DNA of 64,000 nucleotides from positions 1-64,000 of the forward strand of contig JAWXCI010000011.1 in assembly GCA_034408895.1 (NCBI GenBank), in the 5' to 3' direction. The DNA is from UBA4660 sp034408895. Lineage in GTDB: Bacteria > Bacteroidota > Bacteroidia > Flavobacteriales_D > Sanyastnellaceae. The notes beneath the pieces were generated by a model. That model was not told the DNA's origin and ran no database searches. It saw only the letters and a program-made list of their open reading frames with translations. Positions 25,569 to 33,906 of this stretch are shown piece by piece (position 1 is the first letter of the stretch; each line of letters begins with the position of its first letter). Both the position numbers and the translations under genes were made by a program.

Positions 25569-27437
25569 TCATCTATCCAGTTTTTCAAATACTGAATTCT
25601 TCGATTGATACTCCGGCACCATCGCTTTCAGTCTCTGCACCAGCTTTTCATTGTCCTGCGTGTCGAACAATGAGATGAGGTCTTTCACTTGTGCATTCAC
25701 ACTTTCAAATTCATGTTGCGTTTCCCGTGCCGCAAGAATTTTGGGATGATGTGTTGGAACAGCATTTTCTTTTTCACTCAACACTTCTTCAAAAAGCTTT
25801 TCCCCCGGACGAAGGCCGGTGAATTTGATTTCGATTTCCGTGTGCGGTTCAAATCCCGAAAGACGAATCATGTTTTCGGCAAGGTCTGCTATGCGCACAC
25901 TTTCGCCCATATCGAACGCGAAAATTTCTCCTCCCTTTCCCATGGCACCCGCCTCCAGCACCAGCTGCACCGCTTCGGGAATAGTCATGAAGAAACGCAT
26001 CACATCACGGTGGGTAACAGTTACCGGCCCTCCAGATTCAATTTGCTTTTTAAAAACAGGAATTACAGAGCCGTTGCTCCCCAGCACATTGCCAAAGCGG
26101 GTAGTGATGAACTTTGTATTAGAAACGGATGATTTCGATTGCGAATAGATTTCTGCTACACGCTTGGTTGCCCCCATCACACTTGTGGGATTTACGGCCT
26201 TGTCTGTGCTAACGAAAACAAAAGTTTCCACACCCAGGTCGTGGGCAAGATCCACAAGATTTTTTGTGCCAAGCACGTTGGCCAGCACCGCTTCGCTTGG
26301 GTTGCTTTCCATCAACGGCACATGCTTGTAAGCGGCAGCGTGATAAACAATGTGGGGACGGAAATACTCCATCATTCTTTTCATGCGGTCGTATTGCCGC
26401 ACATCGCCCATCACCATTTCGCACCAATGCAATTGACCTGAATTCTTCAATTCATTTTCCAGCTCGAACAACGGAGTTTCCGATTGATCACAGAGCACAA
26501 TTTTTTTCGGACCGTAGGCTAGCAGTTGCCTCACCAATTCGCTGCCTATGCTCCCTGCGGCACCTGTCACTACCACCACCTTGTCTTTAACCTGAGCGCG
26601 CACAGCAGTGCTGTCCAGCCTAATGGTTTCCCTTCCCAGCAAGTCTTCAATCTTAACATTCCTGATTTGTTTTGCACTCAACTCGCCACCTATCCATTGG
26701 CCAATGGGTGGAACATTGCGCACACGCACATTGTATTTAAGTGCAAGATTCACCAATTCATTTTTTCTTCCCTTGTCAAGTTTCTGGATTGCCAGAATGA
26801 TTTCATCGGTTTTTCCGGATGAAAAAAATTCTTCCGCCTTGGAGGAGTGATAGATAGAAGTTCCTTCAATTTTTTTTCCGCTTTTGCCCACATCGTCATC
26901 CAGAAATGCCACCACATAAACACCGCTTTTTCGGTCGCGATCAAGGGAGCGTTTGGTAATGATGCCCGCCTCACCAGCACCGAAAATCACAACGCGCGTT
27001 TTCGCCTTTGCCGGAGTTTTTAGTTCCAAGTACAACACTTTTATTGTGATACGGCTCACCACCATCACCACCAGCGAAATGAGATACTCGACAATGATGA
27101 TGGAGTTCGGTATGAAAAAAGTTTCATCTGCAAAATGGTAACGCACCTGGTTCAGTCCAGCAAACAGCAAACTGCCCGTAGTGAGTACCAGGAAAATCCT
27201 CAGCGTATCCTGTGTGCTGGTAAATCGAATGATGCCCGCATAGGTCTTCCCGATTAAAAAGGAAAGTGCACGTACTGCAATAAAAATGGGGAAGAAGGCT
27301 TTGGCCAATTGAATTTCCAATGCGGGAACATGGAACTCAAACCTTACCAGGTAAGCACCCATGAATGCTATCACACAAATGACAACATCTATCAAAAAAA
27401 TAATCCAGCGGGGGGTGTTTCTTGCAGGAAAAAACAT
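25569..27437 (-). CDS. Membrane nucleotide-sugar epimerase/dehydratase (CapD/WbpM-like)
   Basis: 622 residues. Four transmembrane helices fill the first 130 residues, then a CoA-binding-like domain (VVIFGAGEAGI), then an extended SDR domain with VVVTGAAGSIGSEL around residue 290 and the downstream STDKAVNPTSVMGATKR block. The M-G-A-T-K form in place of YxxxK marks the UDP-GlcNAc 4,6-dehydratase (FlaA1/WbpM) group, which makes precursors for surface polysaccharide or glycoprotein glycans. It is the last gene of the apparent rho-membrane protein-porT-capD operon. Confidence 0.88.
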   Translation of the reverse strand: MFFPARNTPRWIIFLIDVVICVIAFMGAYLVRFEFHVPALEIQLAKAFFPIFIAVRALSFLIGKTYAGIIRFTSTQDTLRIFLVLTTGSLLFAGLNQVRYHFADETFFIPNSIIIVEYLISLVVMVVSRITIKVLYLELKTPAKAKTRVVIFGAGEAGIITKRSLDRDRKSGVYVVAFLDDDVGKSGKKIEGTSIYHSSKAEEFFSSGKTDEIILAIQKLDKGRKNELVNLALKYNVRVRNVPPIGQWIGGELSAKQIRNVKIEDLLGRETIRLDSTAVRAQVKDKVVVVTGAAGSIGSELVRQLLAYGPKKIVLCDQSETPLFELENELKNSGQLHWCEMVMGDVRQYDRMKRMMEYFRPHIVYHAAAYKHVPLMESNPSEAVLANVLGTKNLVDLAHDLGVETFVFVSTDKAVNPTSVMGATKRVAEIYSQSKSSVSNTKFITTRFGNVLGSNGSVIPVFKKQIESGGPVTVTHRDVMRFFMTIPEAVQLVLEAGAMGKGGEIFAFDMGESVRIADLAENMIRLSGFEPHTEIEIKFTGLRPGEKLFEEVLSEKENAVPTHHPKILAARETQHEFESVNAQVKDLISLFDTQDNEKLVQRLKAMVPEYQSKNSVFEKLDR

Positions 27438-27471
27438 GAGGTGCGAAACTAATCACACGTTCTGAAGTTCG

Positions 27472-28203
27472 CTATCCCTCAAACGAAATGGAAAAAATAA
27501 ACGTACGGGTGCGGAGTTTTGAAAGGGGTGCCGAGAATTGATGATCCTCGTGCAGTAGTACATCTGGCAGCCCAAATGCAGTTTTCATTTCAATGGCAAA
27601 CTTGAAATACTCCAGAAAAAAGTCGAATCCTCCGCCTGCATCAATGGAATAATCACGGTCCTGTAGTTTTATGATAATGTCGCTGGCCACATCATTATTC
27701 ACGTCTTTTTGTGTTTGCATATCGAGGCCATACTTTCCACCTACCAATGCATAAGCAGCAAAATTTCCTACGCGGTTGGTGCGCAGTTTCAGAATCAACG
27801 GAAATTCCAGCCAAACTGATTCAGTTCTTTTCAGAAAGGTTTGTGTGCCTCCGTCTGCTTTATGAAAACGGTATTCAAGTCCCCTGTCTTGAAACGAGAG
27901 CGTGGGAATAAACCGGAAACTCACATTCTTATTCAAGTTTAAAGAGGCGAGCATGCCCAGGTTGAATCCTGCCTGGGGAACATTGGCAACACTCAGCAAC
28001 GAATCGTTAAAAGTGTAGTCCGGTTTTAAATCCAAGAAGAAGGATGACGTGTTCCATGAAAGAAGGAAACCAAAGTGATAGGGTTTGCTATCGAAGTACG
28101 CCAGGTTTTTCTGGCCTCGAATTCTCTTCTGTGCCATTACACCATCAGAAAAGATAACAAGACCCAACAGGAGAAGAATGGAATATCTTAATAGCAGTTT
28201 CAT
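27472..28203 (-). CDS. porT: PorT-like outer-membrane beta-barrel protein
   Basis: 243 residues from the ATG at 28201-28203. Signal peptide LLLRYSILLLLGLVIFSD ending at VMAQ, then the region KPYHFGFLLSWNTSSFFLDL and a series of amphipathic strands ending in the C-terminal aromatic FIFSISFEG. The arrangement matches PorT, an outer-membrane protein needed for type IX secretion. Other barrels of the DUF3575/outer-membrane-barrel group look similar, so the specific assignment is not certain. It is 34 bp upstream of the CapD-like gene and 43 bp downstream of a small membrane protein. Confidence 0.68.
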   Translation of the reverse strand: MKLLLRYSILLLLGLVIFSDGVMAQKRIRGQKNLAYFDSKPYHFGFLLSWNTSSFFLDLKPDYTFNDSLLSVANVPQAGFNLGMLASLNLNKNVSFRFIPTLSFQDRGLEYRFHKADGGTQTFLKRTESVWLEFPLILKLRTNRVGNFAAYALVGGKYGLDMQTQKDVNNDVASDIIIKLQDRDYSIDAGGGFDFFLEYFKFAIEMKTAFGLPDVLLHEDHQFSAPLSKLRTRTFIFSISFEG

Positions 28204-28246
28204 CTGTGTACGGTTGTAAAAATAGCCCAACTAAATCCTCTGCCTT

Positions 28247-28840
28247 TTATTGCCCGGGCGAAGTTTTCCCATTTATTTTGTGATCAGCATCAGCCCCTGT
28301 GCGCAGCACAGTGCGCCACAACCAGGTGCCAATTGCAGAGTAAGCAAACGCAATGATTATGAGTACAAGCAGGCCTGCACCAGCAATAGCTTTAAGGCTG
28401 TAGATAAAATCAGCGCTGCTTTTCCAGTTGGCCATAATTTGTTCGCGGCTCATATCCCTGAACATTGCATTTTCTGTTTTGGCCTTCATCAGTTCTTCAT
28501 CGGTATCAAGACTTGATATTATTTCTTGGTACTTACTGTTTCTGGTTGTTTCCAATTCATAACTAAACGCGGAGTAATAGAAAATGAGCAAGACCATCAT
28601 GGGCAGGATATATTTCAAAGCGCCTTTCACGCACAGCCGGAAATCATCCAGAAAAGTGGAGGTGGATTTTATCTTGAGGGTTCCATAAAGCGAAACAAGA
28701 ATGATTATGAGAATGATTGCAAGATTGGTGAAAATGCCGATGGTTTTTCCCCTTTCATAATTGAAATCCACTGAGTACCCACCAGCTATGCGGATACCTA
28801 ACCAAAGCACGGCAAGTAAATAAGGGAGGTAACGAATCAC
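28247..28840 (-). CDS. Small multi-pass membrane protein downstream of rho
   Basis: 197 residues when started at GTG 28838-28840, which overlaps the rho TGA (GTGA) and implies coupled translation. A longer frame to 28954 lies inside rho and is unlikely. Four membrane helices are seen (YLPYLLAVLWLGIRIAG, FTNLAIILIIILVSLYG, YILPMMVLLIFYY, and AGAGLLVLIIIAFAY), with a soluble loop of about 50 residues between helices 3 and 4. The topology resembles DUF4199 proteins. Its function is unknown. Confidence 0.7.
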   Translation of the reverse strand: MIRYLPYLLAVLWLGIRIAGGYSVDFNYERGKTIGIFTNLAIILIIILVSLYGTLKIKSTSTFLDDFRLCVKGALKYILPMMVLLIFYYSAFSYELETTRNSKYQEIISSLDTDEELMKAKTENAMFRDMSREQIMANWKSSADFIYSLKAIAGAGLLVLIIIAFAYSAIGTWLWRTVLRTGADADHKINGKTSPGQ

Positions 28841-30702
28841 GAATTCATAGAGATGAGAAACTCCTCGTTGTTTTTGGTTTTCTCGATTCGGTCCTTCACA
28901 AACTCCATGGCTTCCACCGGGTTCATGTCGGAAAGATGTCTGCGCAATATCCACATGCGTTGCAGCACGTCTTTATCATGAAGCAAATCTTCCCGCCTTG
29001 TTCCGGATGAAATGATATCCATGGAAGGGAAAATTCTGCGGTTCGAAATTTTGCGGTCGAGTTGCAATTCCATGTTGCCGGTTCCCTTGAATTCTTCGAA
29101 AATCACCTCATCCATTTTAGAACCCGTGTCCACAAGAGCAGTGGCGATTATGGAAAGAGAACCACCGTTCTCTATTTTTCTTGCGGCTCCAAAAAATCGT
29201 TTTGGCTTTTCCAAGGCGTTGGCTTCCACACCACCGCTAAGTACTTTACCGCTGGAAGGCTGCACCGTGTTGTAAGCGCGTGCAAGTCGGGTAATGGAAT
29301 CGAGGAGGATGCACACATCGTGGCCGCACTCCACCAGCCGTTTTGCTTTTTCCAGAACAATATTGGCAATTTTTACATGTCGCTCTGCCGGCTCATCGAA
29401 GGTGGACGCAATCACTTCGCCACGAACACTTCGTTTCATGTCGGTTACTTCTTCAGGGCGTTCATCTATAAGAAGAATGATGAGAAAAGTTTCGGGGTGA
29501 TTGAGTGCGATGGCATTGGCTACATCTTTAAGCAAAGTGGTTTTACCCGTTTTGGGTTGCGATACAATCATGCCTCGCTGGCCCTTGCCAATGGGGGCAA
29601 ACAAGTCCATGATGCGCATGGAAATATTGGGATTGTTATCGGCAAGATGGAAACGCTCCTGTGGAAACAGGGGCGTAAGAAATTTAAAGGGAACCCTGTC
29701 GCGCACCCACCCCGGATCTCGGCCATTTATGGAGTCCACGCGAATCAGGGGAAAGTATTTTTCACCCTCCCGAGGGGGGCGTATGGCACCGCGAATAGTG
29801 TCACCGGGGAGCAAGCCGTAAGATTTGAATTGCTGTTGCGATACATAAATATCGTCTGGCGAATTCAGGTAGTTGAAATCGGCAGAGCGGAGAAACCCAA
29901 AACCATCTGGCATAGCTTCCAGCACACCCTCGGCTATTACTAGGCCATCGAAATTATAGCCATGTTCATCGGGCTGGCCACGCTTGGAACGATCGGGGCG
30001 CACCACATTCGCATTCTGATTTTGGTTGAATTTGTTGTGCTGTTGATGACCCCTGCGTTCGTGCTGATGTTGCTGCGCTGGTTGTTGTGGTGGCTGTTCC
30101 GCTAAACCGCCTGCGCTCTGTTGTTCCTGAGCACTGGTTTCTGCTTGTGCCTGAAGGCGCTTTTGCCGTTCAATTTTCTCAGCAATAGTTTCGCCTCTGG
30201 GCAAAATTTCATCTTGTTGGTCTTCCATTTCGGGCACAGTTTGCTGAACTTCCATCATTTCATTTACATCTTCATTGATGAATAGTTCTGGTTGTACATC
30301 CGGGTGCTCTATGGGTGCTGGTGAATTTTGTTCTTCGGGTGCTTGTTCAACCACAGATGGTGGAGGCACAGGCTGTTCCGTACGCGCACTTTCAACCGCT
30401 GGGCGTTTTATGCGATCCCGTTTCCTGCGATCATCATTGCCTCGCGGCTCACGCTGTGGCGGTGTGTTTTCACGTGTATCCATTTCCGGAGAAGATATTT
30501 CGGATGCTGCTAATGGGATTGAAGTGCTGTCCAGTGGCTTATCCGATGACTTCGATTCTGCGGATCGAAGTGATTGTTCGTCCAGGATTTTATAAATCAA
30601 ATCGGTCTTCTTGTATTTGTCGAGCTGGTTGATTCCGAGTTGCTCGGCAGCAGCGCGCAGGTCGGACAACTTCATGGCATTAAGCGTAATAATATCGTGC
30701 AT
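28837..30702 (-). CDS. rho: Transcription termination factor Rho, with long N-terminal insert
   Basis: 621 residues against about 420 in E. coli. An N-terminal Rho-N helix-extended-loop motif (MKLSDLRAAAEQLGINQLDK) is followed by about 180 residues of Pro/Gln/Glu/Arg-rich low complexity (residues 50-235, for example QQPAQQHQHERRGHQQHN), then the RNA-binding cold-shock domain, and the RecA-like ATPase with SQPKTGKTTLL and LLIDERPEEVTDM. Expanded Rho linkers are usual in Bacteroidota and favour condensate formation or RNA binding in some species. It heads an operon with the membrane protein and porT. Confidence 0.95.
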   Translation of the reverse strand: MHDIITLNAMKLSDLRAAAEQLGINQLDKYKKTDLIYKILDEQSLRSAESKSSDKPLDSTSIPLAASEISSPEMDTRENTPPQREPRGNDDRRKRDRIKRPAVESARTEQPVPPPSVVEQAPEEQNSPAPIEHPDVQPELFINEDVNEMMEVQQTVPEMEDQQDEILPRGETIAEKIERQKRLQAQAETSAQEQQSAGGLAEQPPQQPAQQHQHERRGHQQHNKFNQNQNANVVRPDRSKRGQPDEHGYNFDGLVIAEGVLEAMPDGFGFLRSADFNYLNSPDDIYVSQQQFKSYGLLPGDTIRGAIRPPREGEKYFPLIRVDSINGRDPGWVRDRVPFKFLTPLFPQERFHLADNNPNISMRIMDLFAPIGKGQRGMIVSQPKTGKTTLLKDVANAIALNHPETFLIILLIDERPEEVTDMKRSVRGEVIASTFDEPAERHVKIANIVLEKAKRLVECGHDVCILLDSITRLARAYNTVQPSSGKVLSGGVEANALEKPKRFFGAARKIENGGSLSIIATALVDTGSKMDEVIFEEFKGTGNMELQLDRKISNRRIFPSMDIISSGTRREDLLHDKDVLQRMWILRRHLSDMNPVEAMEFVKDRIEKTKNNEEFLISMNS

Positions 30703-30935
30703 ATAGATAAAAAAAGTATTAAATGGATGTCTTGAAAAAACTAGTTCTGTGAAAATGCGTTGGCCTGTTTGCCCTGAAATGAAGGTAGCGGTCGGGAAGA
30801 ATCTTGTCTGAGTAGACGCGGCAAGTGTACGGCAATTTTACAGAGTGGTTTACATGGGCAGCATTTTTCCTTGCAATTTGTTTATCGTGGCCTGTGGAAA
30901 GCCACGTTTCTACCTGAGGTAAGATTGAATATTTA

Positions 30936-31646
30936 TCACTTGTTACTCCTATGTGGCCGTATCACTATTTCAGAAATCACCACTCCATCCGGGGCATCCA
31001 CCAGGCGTACAATTTGTTCTGCCACCAGATCGGGATTCATGGAAGATGCAAAATAATCTCTGTACTCGGTAAGCATTTCGGGTGTGTGTGTGTTGTCGAT
31101 AAAAGCGGTGTTCACTGCCCCTGGTGATAAGGTGGACACCCGGATTTTTCCGGCAAGTTCCATTCGCAACGCTTCGGAAAATGCAAACACAGCATGTTTT
31201 GTCCCGCAATAAATTCCAGAATTCACAAACACATTGTGCGCTGCAACAGAGGCAATGTTTACCACCTGTCCACCTGTTGAAATGAGGTGGGGCAGTGCAG
31301 CATGTATGCAATTCAACACGCCATTCACATTTACATCCACCATGTGGTGCCAGTCCTCAATTCTTCCGTCCACCACCTTATCGAAATACCCCACACCTGC
31401 ATTGTTTACCAACACGTCTATGGTGCCGAATACACGCAGTGTGTCATTTATTAAATGTTGAACCTGCGCATAGTCACACACATCGGTAACCACTACATGA
31501 ACATTCTTGCCCAAAGAAATTTTGAGATCCTGAAGTTTTTCTTCATTGCGCGAAGCAAGAATTATTTGATGCCCTGCCTTTTGAAGTGCATGAGCAGCGG
31601 CTTTGCCAATACCGCTGGAAGCACCGGTTAGAATTATCGTTTTCAT
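30936..31646 (-). CDS. Short-chain dehydrogenase/reductase
   Basis: 236 residues from the ATG at 31644-31646; the frame extends 10 codons upstream but those precede the Rossmann start. Motifs: TGASSGIG (residues 7-14), VNNAGVG, catalytic Ser in NIASVAAHN, and YCGTK as YxxxK. This is a classical SDR of NADP(H)-type reductases. The substrate cannot be told from sequence. It starts 36 bp after the DjlA-like gene stop on the same strand. Confidence 0.87.
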   Translation of the reverse strand: MKTIILTGASSGIGKAAAHALQKAGHQIILASRNEEKLQDLKISLGKNVHVVVTDVCDYAQVQHLINDTLRVFGTIDVLVNNAGVGYFDKVVDGRIEDWHHMVDVNVNGVLNCIHAALPHLISTGGQVVNIASVAAHNVFVNSGIYCGTKHAVFAFSEALRMELAGKIRVSTLSPGAVNTAFIDNTHTPEMLTEYRDYFASSMNPDLVAEQIVRLVDAPDGVVISEIVIRPHRSNK

Positions 31647-31681
31647 TTTCCGTTCAATAATTTTTTTTCTGATCATATCTG

Positions 31682-32449
31682 CTATTTGAACCCACGCTCT
31701 TTCTTAAGTTGCTCATAAGCCTGCTGCACCTTTATGAATTTGGCCTGGGCAGCTTTTTCGTGCTGTTCGCCAAGGCCGCGCACTTTATCGGGATGGTACT
31801 TCATCGCCATTTTGCGATAAGCCTTTTTCACTTCATCATCGGTGGCGTTGGATTCAATTTCAAGAATTTTGAAAGCACTCGCAGCATCCTTGTAAAACAT
31901 GGCTCGGATGCTCTCGTAATCTTTGTCCGAAATACCCAGATAGTTTGCAATCGTCCCAATGATGTGTACTTCTGCTTTGTCCACATTTCCATCGGCCCGC
32001 GCTATGCCGAAGAGGTAATGCAGCAATTGCAAGCGCATGGGCAATTCCATGAAGTGCCTGATTTGTTGGCACACATCGCGCAGCGGAATTTCTTTCTTCA
32101 ACAACTCTTTGAGCAGCCCAACCTGGTAGGCAGCATTGGTGCTTCCGAATTGACGTGCATAAAAAGCGCGAATGAAATCGAGTTCGCTTTTCAATAATTT
32201 TTGATCGGCTTTCATTACCGCTGCACTCAACACCAGAAGTGCAGAACCAAAATCTCCCGGACGTGTATGGTGGCGGAACTGTTCATACTGGGGCTCGCCA
32301 CCACCTGGAATTCGCCCTTGCCCTTTTCCCATATCGAGGCTAAACGATTTGTCGTCCATCATATAGCCGAAAGCAAAGCCGAGCAAAGCACCAATGGGGC
32401 CGCCCAATGCCCAGCCAAGGGCACCACCAATAAATTTAGCGTAGCTCAT
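31682..32449 (-). CDS. TerB-like/DnaJ-domain co-chaperone (DjlA-like)
   Basis: 255 residues. A Gly-rich hydrophobic N-terminus (GGALGWALGGPIGALLGFAFG read in two halves) probably inserts in the membrane. A TerB-like all-helical domain covers about residues 60-170, and a C-terminal J domain has the HPD motif in MKYHPDKVRG, which stimulates DnaK ATPase. This order matches DjlA of proteobacteria and its homologues in Bacteroidota. The role is membrane-localised DnaK recruitment. Confidence 0.85.
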   Translation of the reverse strand: MSYAKFIGGALGWALGGPIGALLGFAFGYMMDDKSFSLDMGKGQGRIPGGGEPQYEQFRHHTRPGDFGSALLVLSAAVMKADQKLLKSELDFIRAFYARQFGSTNAAYQVGLLKELLKKEIPLRDVCQQIRHFMELPMRLQLLHYLFGIARADGNVDKAEVHIIGTIANYLGISDKDYESIRAMFYKDAASAFKILEIESNATDDEVKKAYRKMAMKYHPDKVRGLGEQHEKAAQAKFIKVQQAYEQLKKERGFK

Positions 32450-32560
32450 TCAGAAGTGGAAAGTTGTGGATTGGGAGAACTTGTAAATCGCATTACGGGC
32501 GCAAATGAAACTATGCGAGGGAATGAATGAGAGGAATTGAGAAAATTTTTGAATGGAGCG

Positions 32561-32979
32561 CTATTGCCTTGTTCCATAAACACTTTTCGAGGCACCTCCT
32601 CCCTGTACGGAAAGGTTCGTATTAAAACTCACCACATTGTCACCACCGAAATATCCTGCCCCGCTGAAGTAATAGTGTTCCGTTTGAATTTCGAATTTCC
32701 CATCCTTCTCAACCAGAACCTCTACCGAATCCACTTCTAAAAATCGAATCCAAAGCGATTCATCATTTCCACCATAGCGTATGGTTCCATCGAACGCATC
32801 CAAAGTGTAGGTGAGAAGAATGTTGTCGGTACCCGACCAACCATGAGTTGCAATTTCAAAATGCCAAGCACCCAGGTATTTGTTTCGGTAGTTGAAGGGA
32901 ATTTTTTAGCAGGAAACCAGTAGCGAAATTGCCAAACTCACGGAGCAGAAAAAACAAGAATCTGAAATGGTTTCTTCAT
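32561..32979 (-). pseudogene. Decayed lipoprotein gene
   Basis: From the ATG at 32977-32979 the minus strand encodes MKKPFQILVF, then a one-base frame change at a run of T joins CSVSLAISLLVSC, a good lipoprotein signal with lipobox, immediately followed by TAA. The same frame then stays open to 32561 (KIPFNYRNKYLGAWHFEI ... GGASKSVYGTRQ). So a roughly 135-residue lipoprotein is recognisable but carries a frameshift and a stop. The mature part resembles small beta-rich Bacteroidota lipoproteins; the family is unknown. Confidence 0.6.
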
Positions 32980-33135
32980 GATTTGGGTACATCGGAGCAG
33001 GATGTACCCTAAATGTAAAGTCTCATGCTGCCAGGTAAAGGTTCATTGGAGGCATTACTTCACGCCATTCGGGGTTTATTGTGCCACAAAAGCCCGTCAC
33101 TGCTGGGTTTTGTCGCCATAATACCAATGCAGCAG

Positions 33136-33240
33136 CCTAGAACCATTATGAAGCAGCCTAGAACCATAATGCAGCATCCTAGAACCATAATGCAGCAACC
33201 TAGAACCATAATGCATCAGCCTAGAACCATAATGCAGCAG
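33136..33240. repeat. Five-copy 21-bp tandem repeat
   Basis: Exactly five 21-bp units starting CCTAGAACCATAATGCAGCA, at 33136, 33157, 33178, 33199 and 33220, with one or two differences between copies and partial units at both ends. It lies 63 bp before the ATG of the 145-residue gene at 33303, in a 323-bp stretch otherwise without genes. The period is a multiple of 3 and of two helical turns. It could be an array of protein-binding sites or an unstable minisatellite. Confidence 0.85.
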
Positions 33241-33302
33241 CATTAGATGTTGAATCAGTTTAGAAATGTTGTATCATTGCCGCGCAATGCCCCCATGGGG
33301 CA

Positions 33303-33740
33303 ATGAAATCCCTACCTACCATGACAGAACCCACACAACCCATTGAAGAACAGGCACCAGTACTTCCCGTATCGCTTACCGAGGCCGAGAAAAGAACCGC
33401 AGCCATAAGACTTGCCAAAATGGTGAGGCCGCATGCCCAACAAGGCTTAACCACATTGAGTAAAATGATAGGCCGGGAGCGAAATTTCCTTGGCCGCAGG
33501 CTGGCCACGGGCGATGTTTCCGTGAGTGTGCTGGTGTGCCTCTCATGGGCTACTCACCGCAATATGTTCGACTCTTATCTGATGCTGCTGCCGGAAGATT
33601 GTAGAGAAACAGCCCTCACCCGCCAGCTGCACAAGGAGATTGAGGAACTGAAAGCCTCACAAGAAACGGAAAAAAAAGAGACGGAAAAGTGGAAAGAGAA
33701 ATTTGAATATGCGGATGGGTTGCTGCGCAGCAGGGCATAG
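33303..33740 (+). CDS. Putative DNA-binding protein with coiled-coil C-terminus
   Basis: 145 residues (alternative ATG at 33321). Residues about 45-95 (LTTLSKMIGRERNFLGRRLA, then VSVLVCLSWATHRNMFD) have a helix-turn-helix feel. The last 45 residues are a strongly charged coiled coil (LHKEIEELKASQETEKKETE). I do not recognise a named family. A regulator that dimerises by its C-terminus and binds the 21-bp repeat array just upstream is a reasonable idea, based on position only. Confidence 0.65.
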   Translation: MKSLPTMTEPTQPIEEQAPVLPVSLTEAEKRTAAIRLAKMVRPHAQQGLTTLSKMIGRERNFLGRRLATGDVSVSVLVCLSWATHRNMFDSYLMLLPEDCRETALTRQLHKEIEELKASQETEKKETEKWKEKFEYADGLLRSRA

Positions 33741-33906
33741 GCTGGGGTTTCTGAAAATGCCAATGCAATAAACTTCTCATTTTTTGGATTCACCACTTAC
33801 ATGAAAAAATCAATTGCAATTCTTGCGCTCTGGAATTGAATGAAATAATCACTATTTAGTTCCTCTTTTTCGAAATCCGATATTCGTCCGCTCAATTTTC
33901 TCAAGG

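Noticed and set aside
29062..29943. 293-codon open frame antisense to rho
   Set aside because: It lies entirely opposite a conserved rho gene and has no recognisable domain; long shadows are common in such GC-rich codon patterns.
33025..33246. Open frame of 73 codons over the 21-bp repeats with a PRTIMQQ peptide repeat
   Set aside because: The frame is open only because the repeat period is a multiple of three; composition and start are not gene-like.
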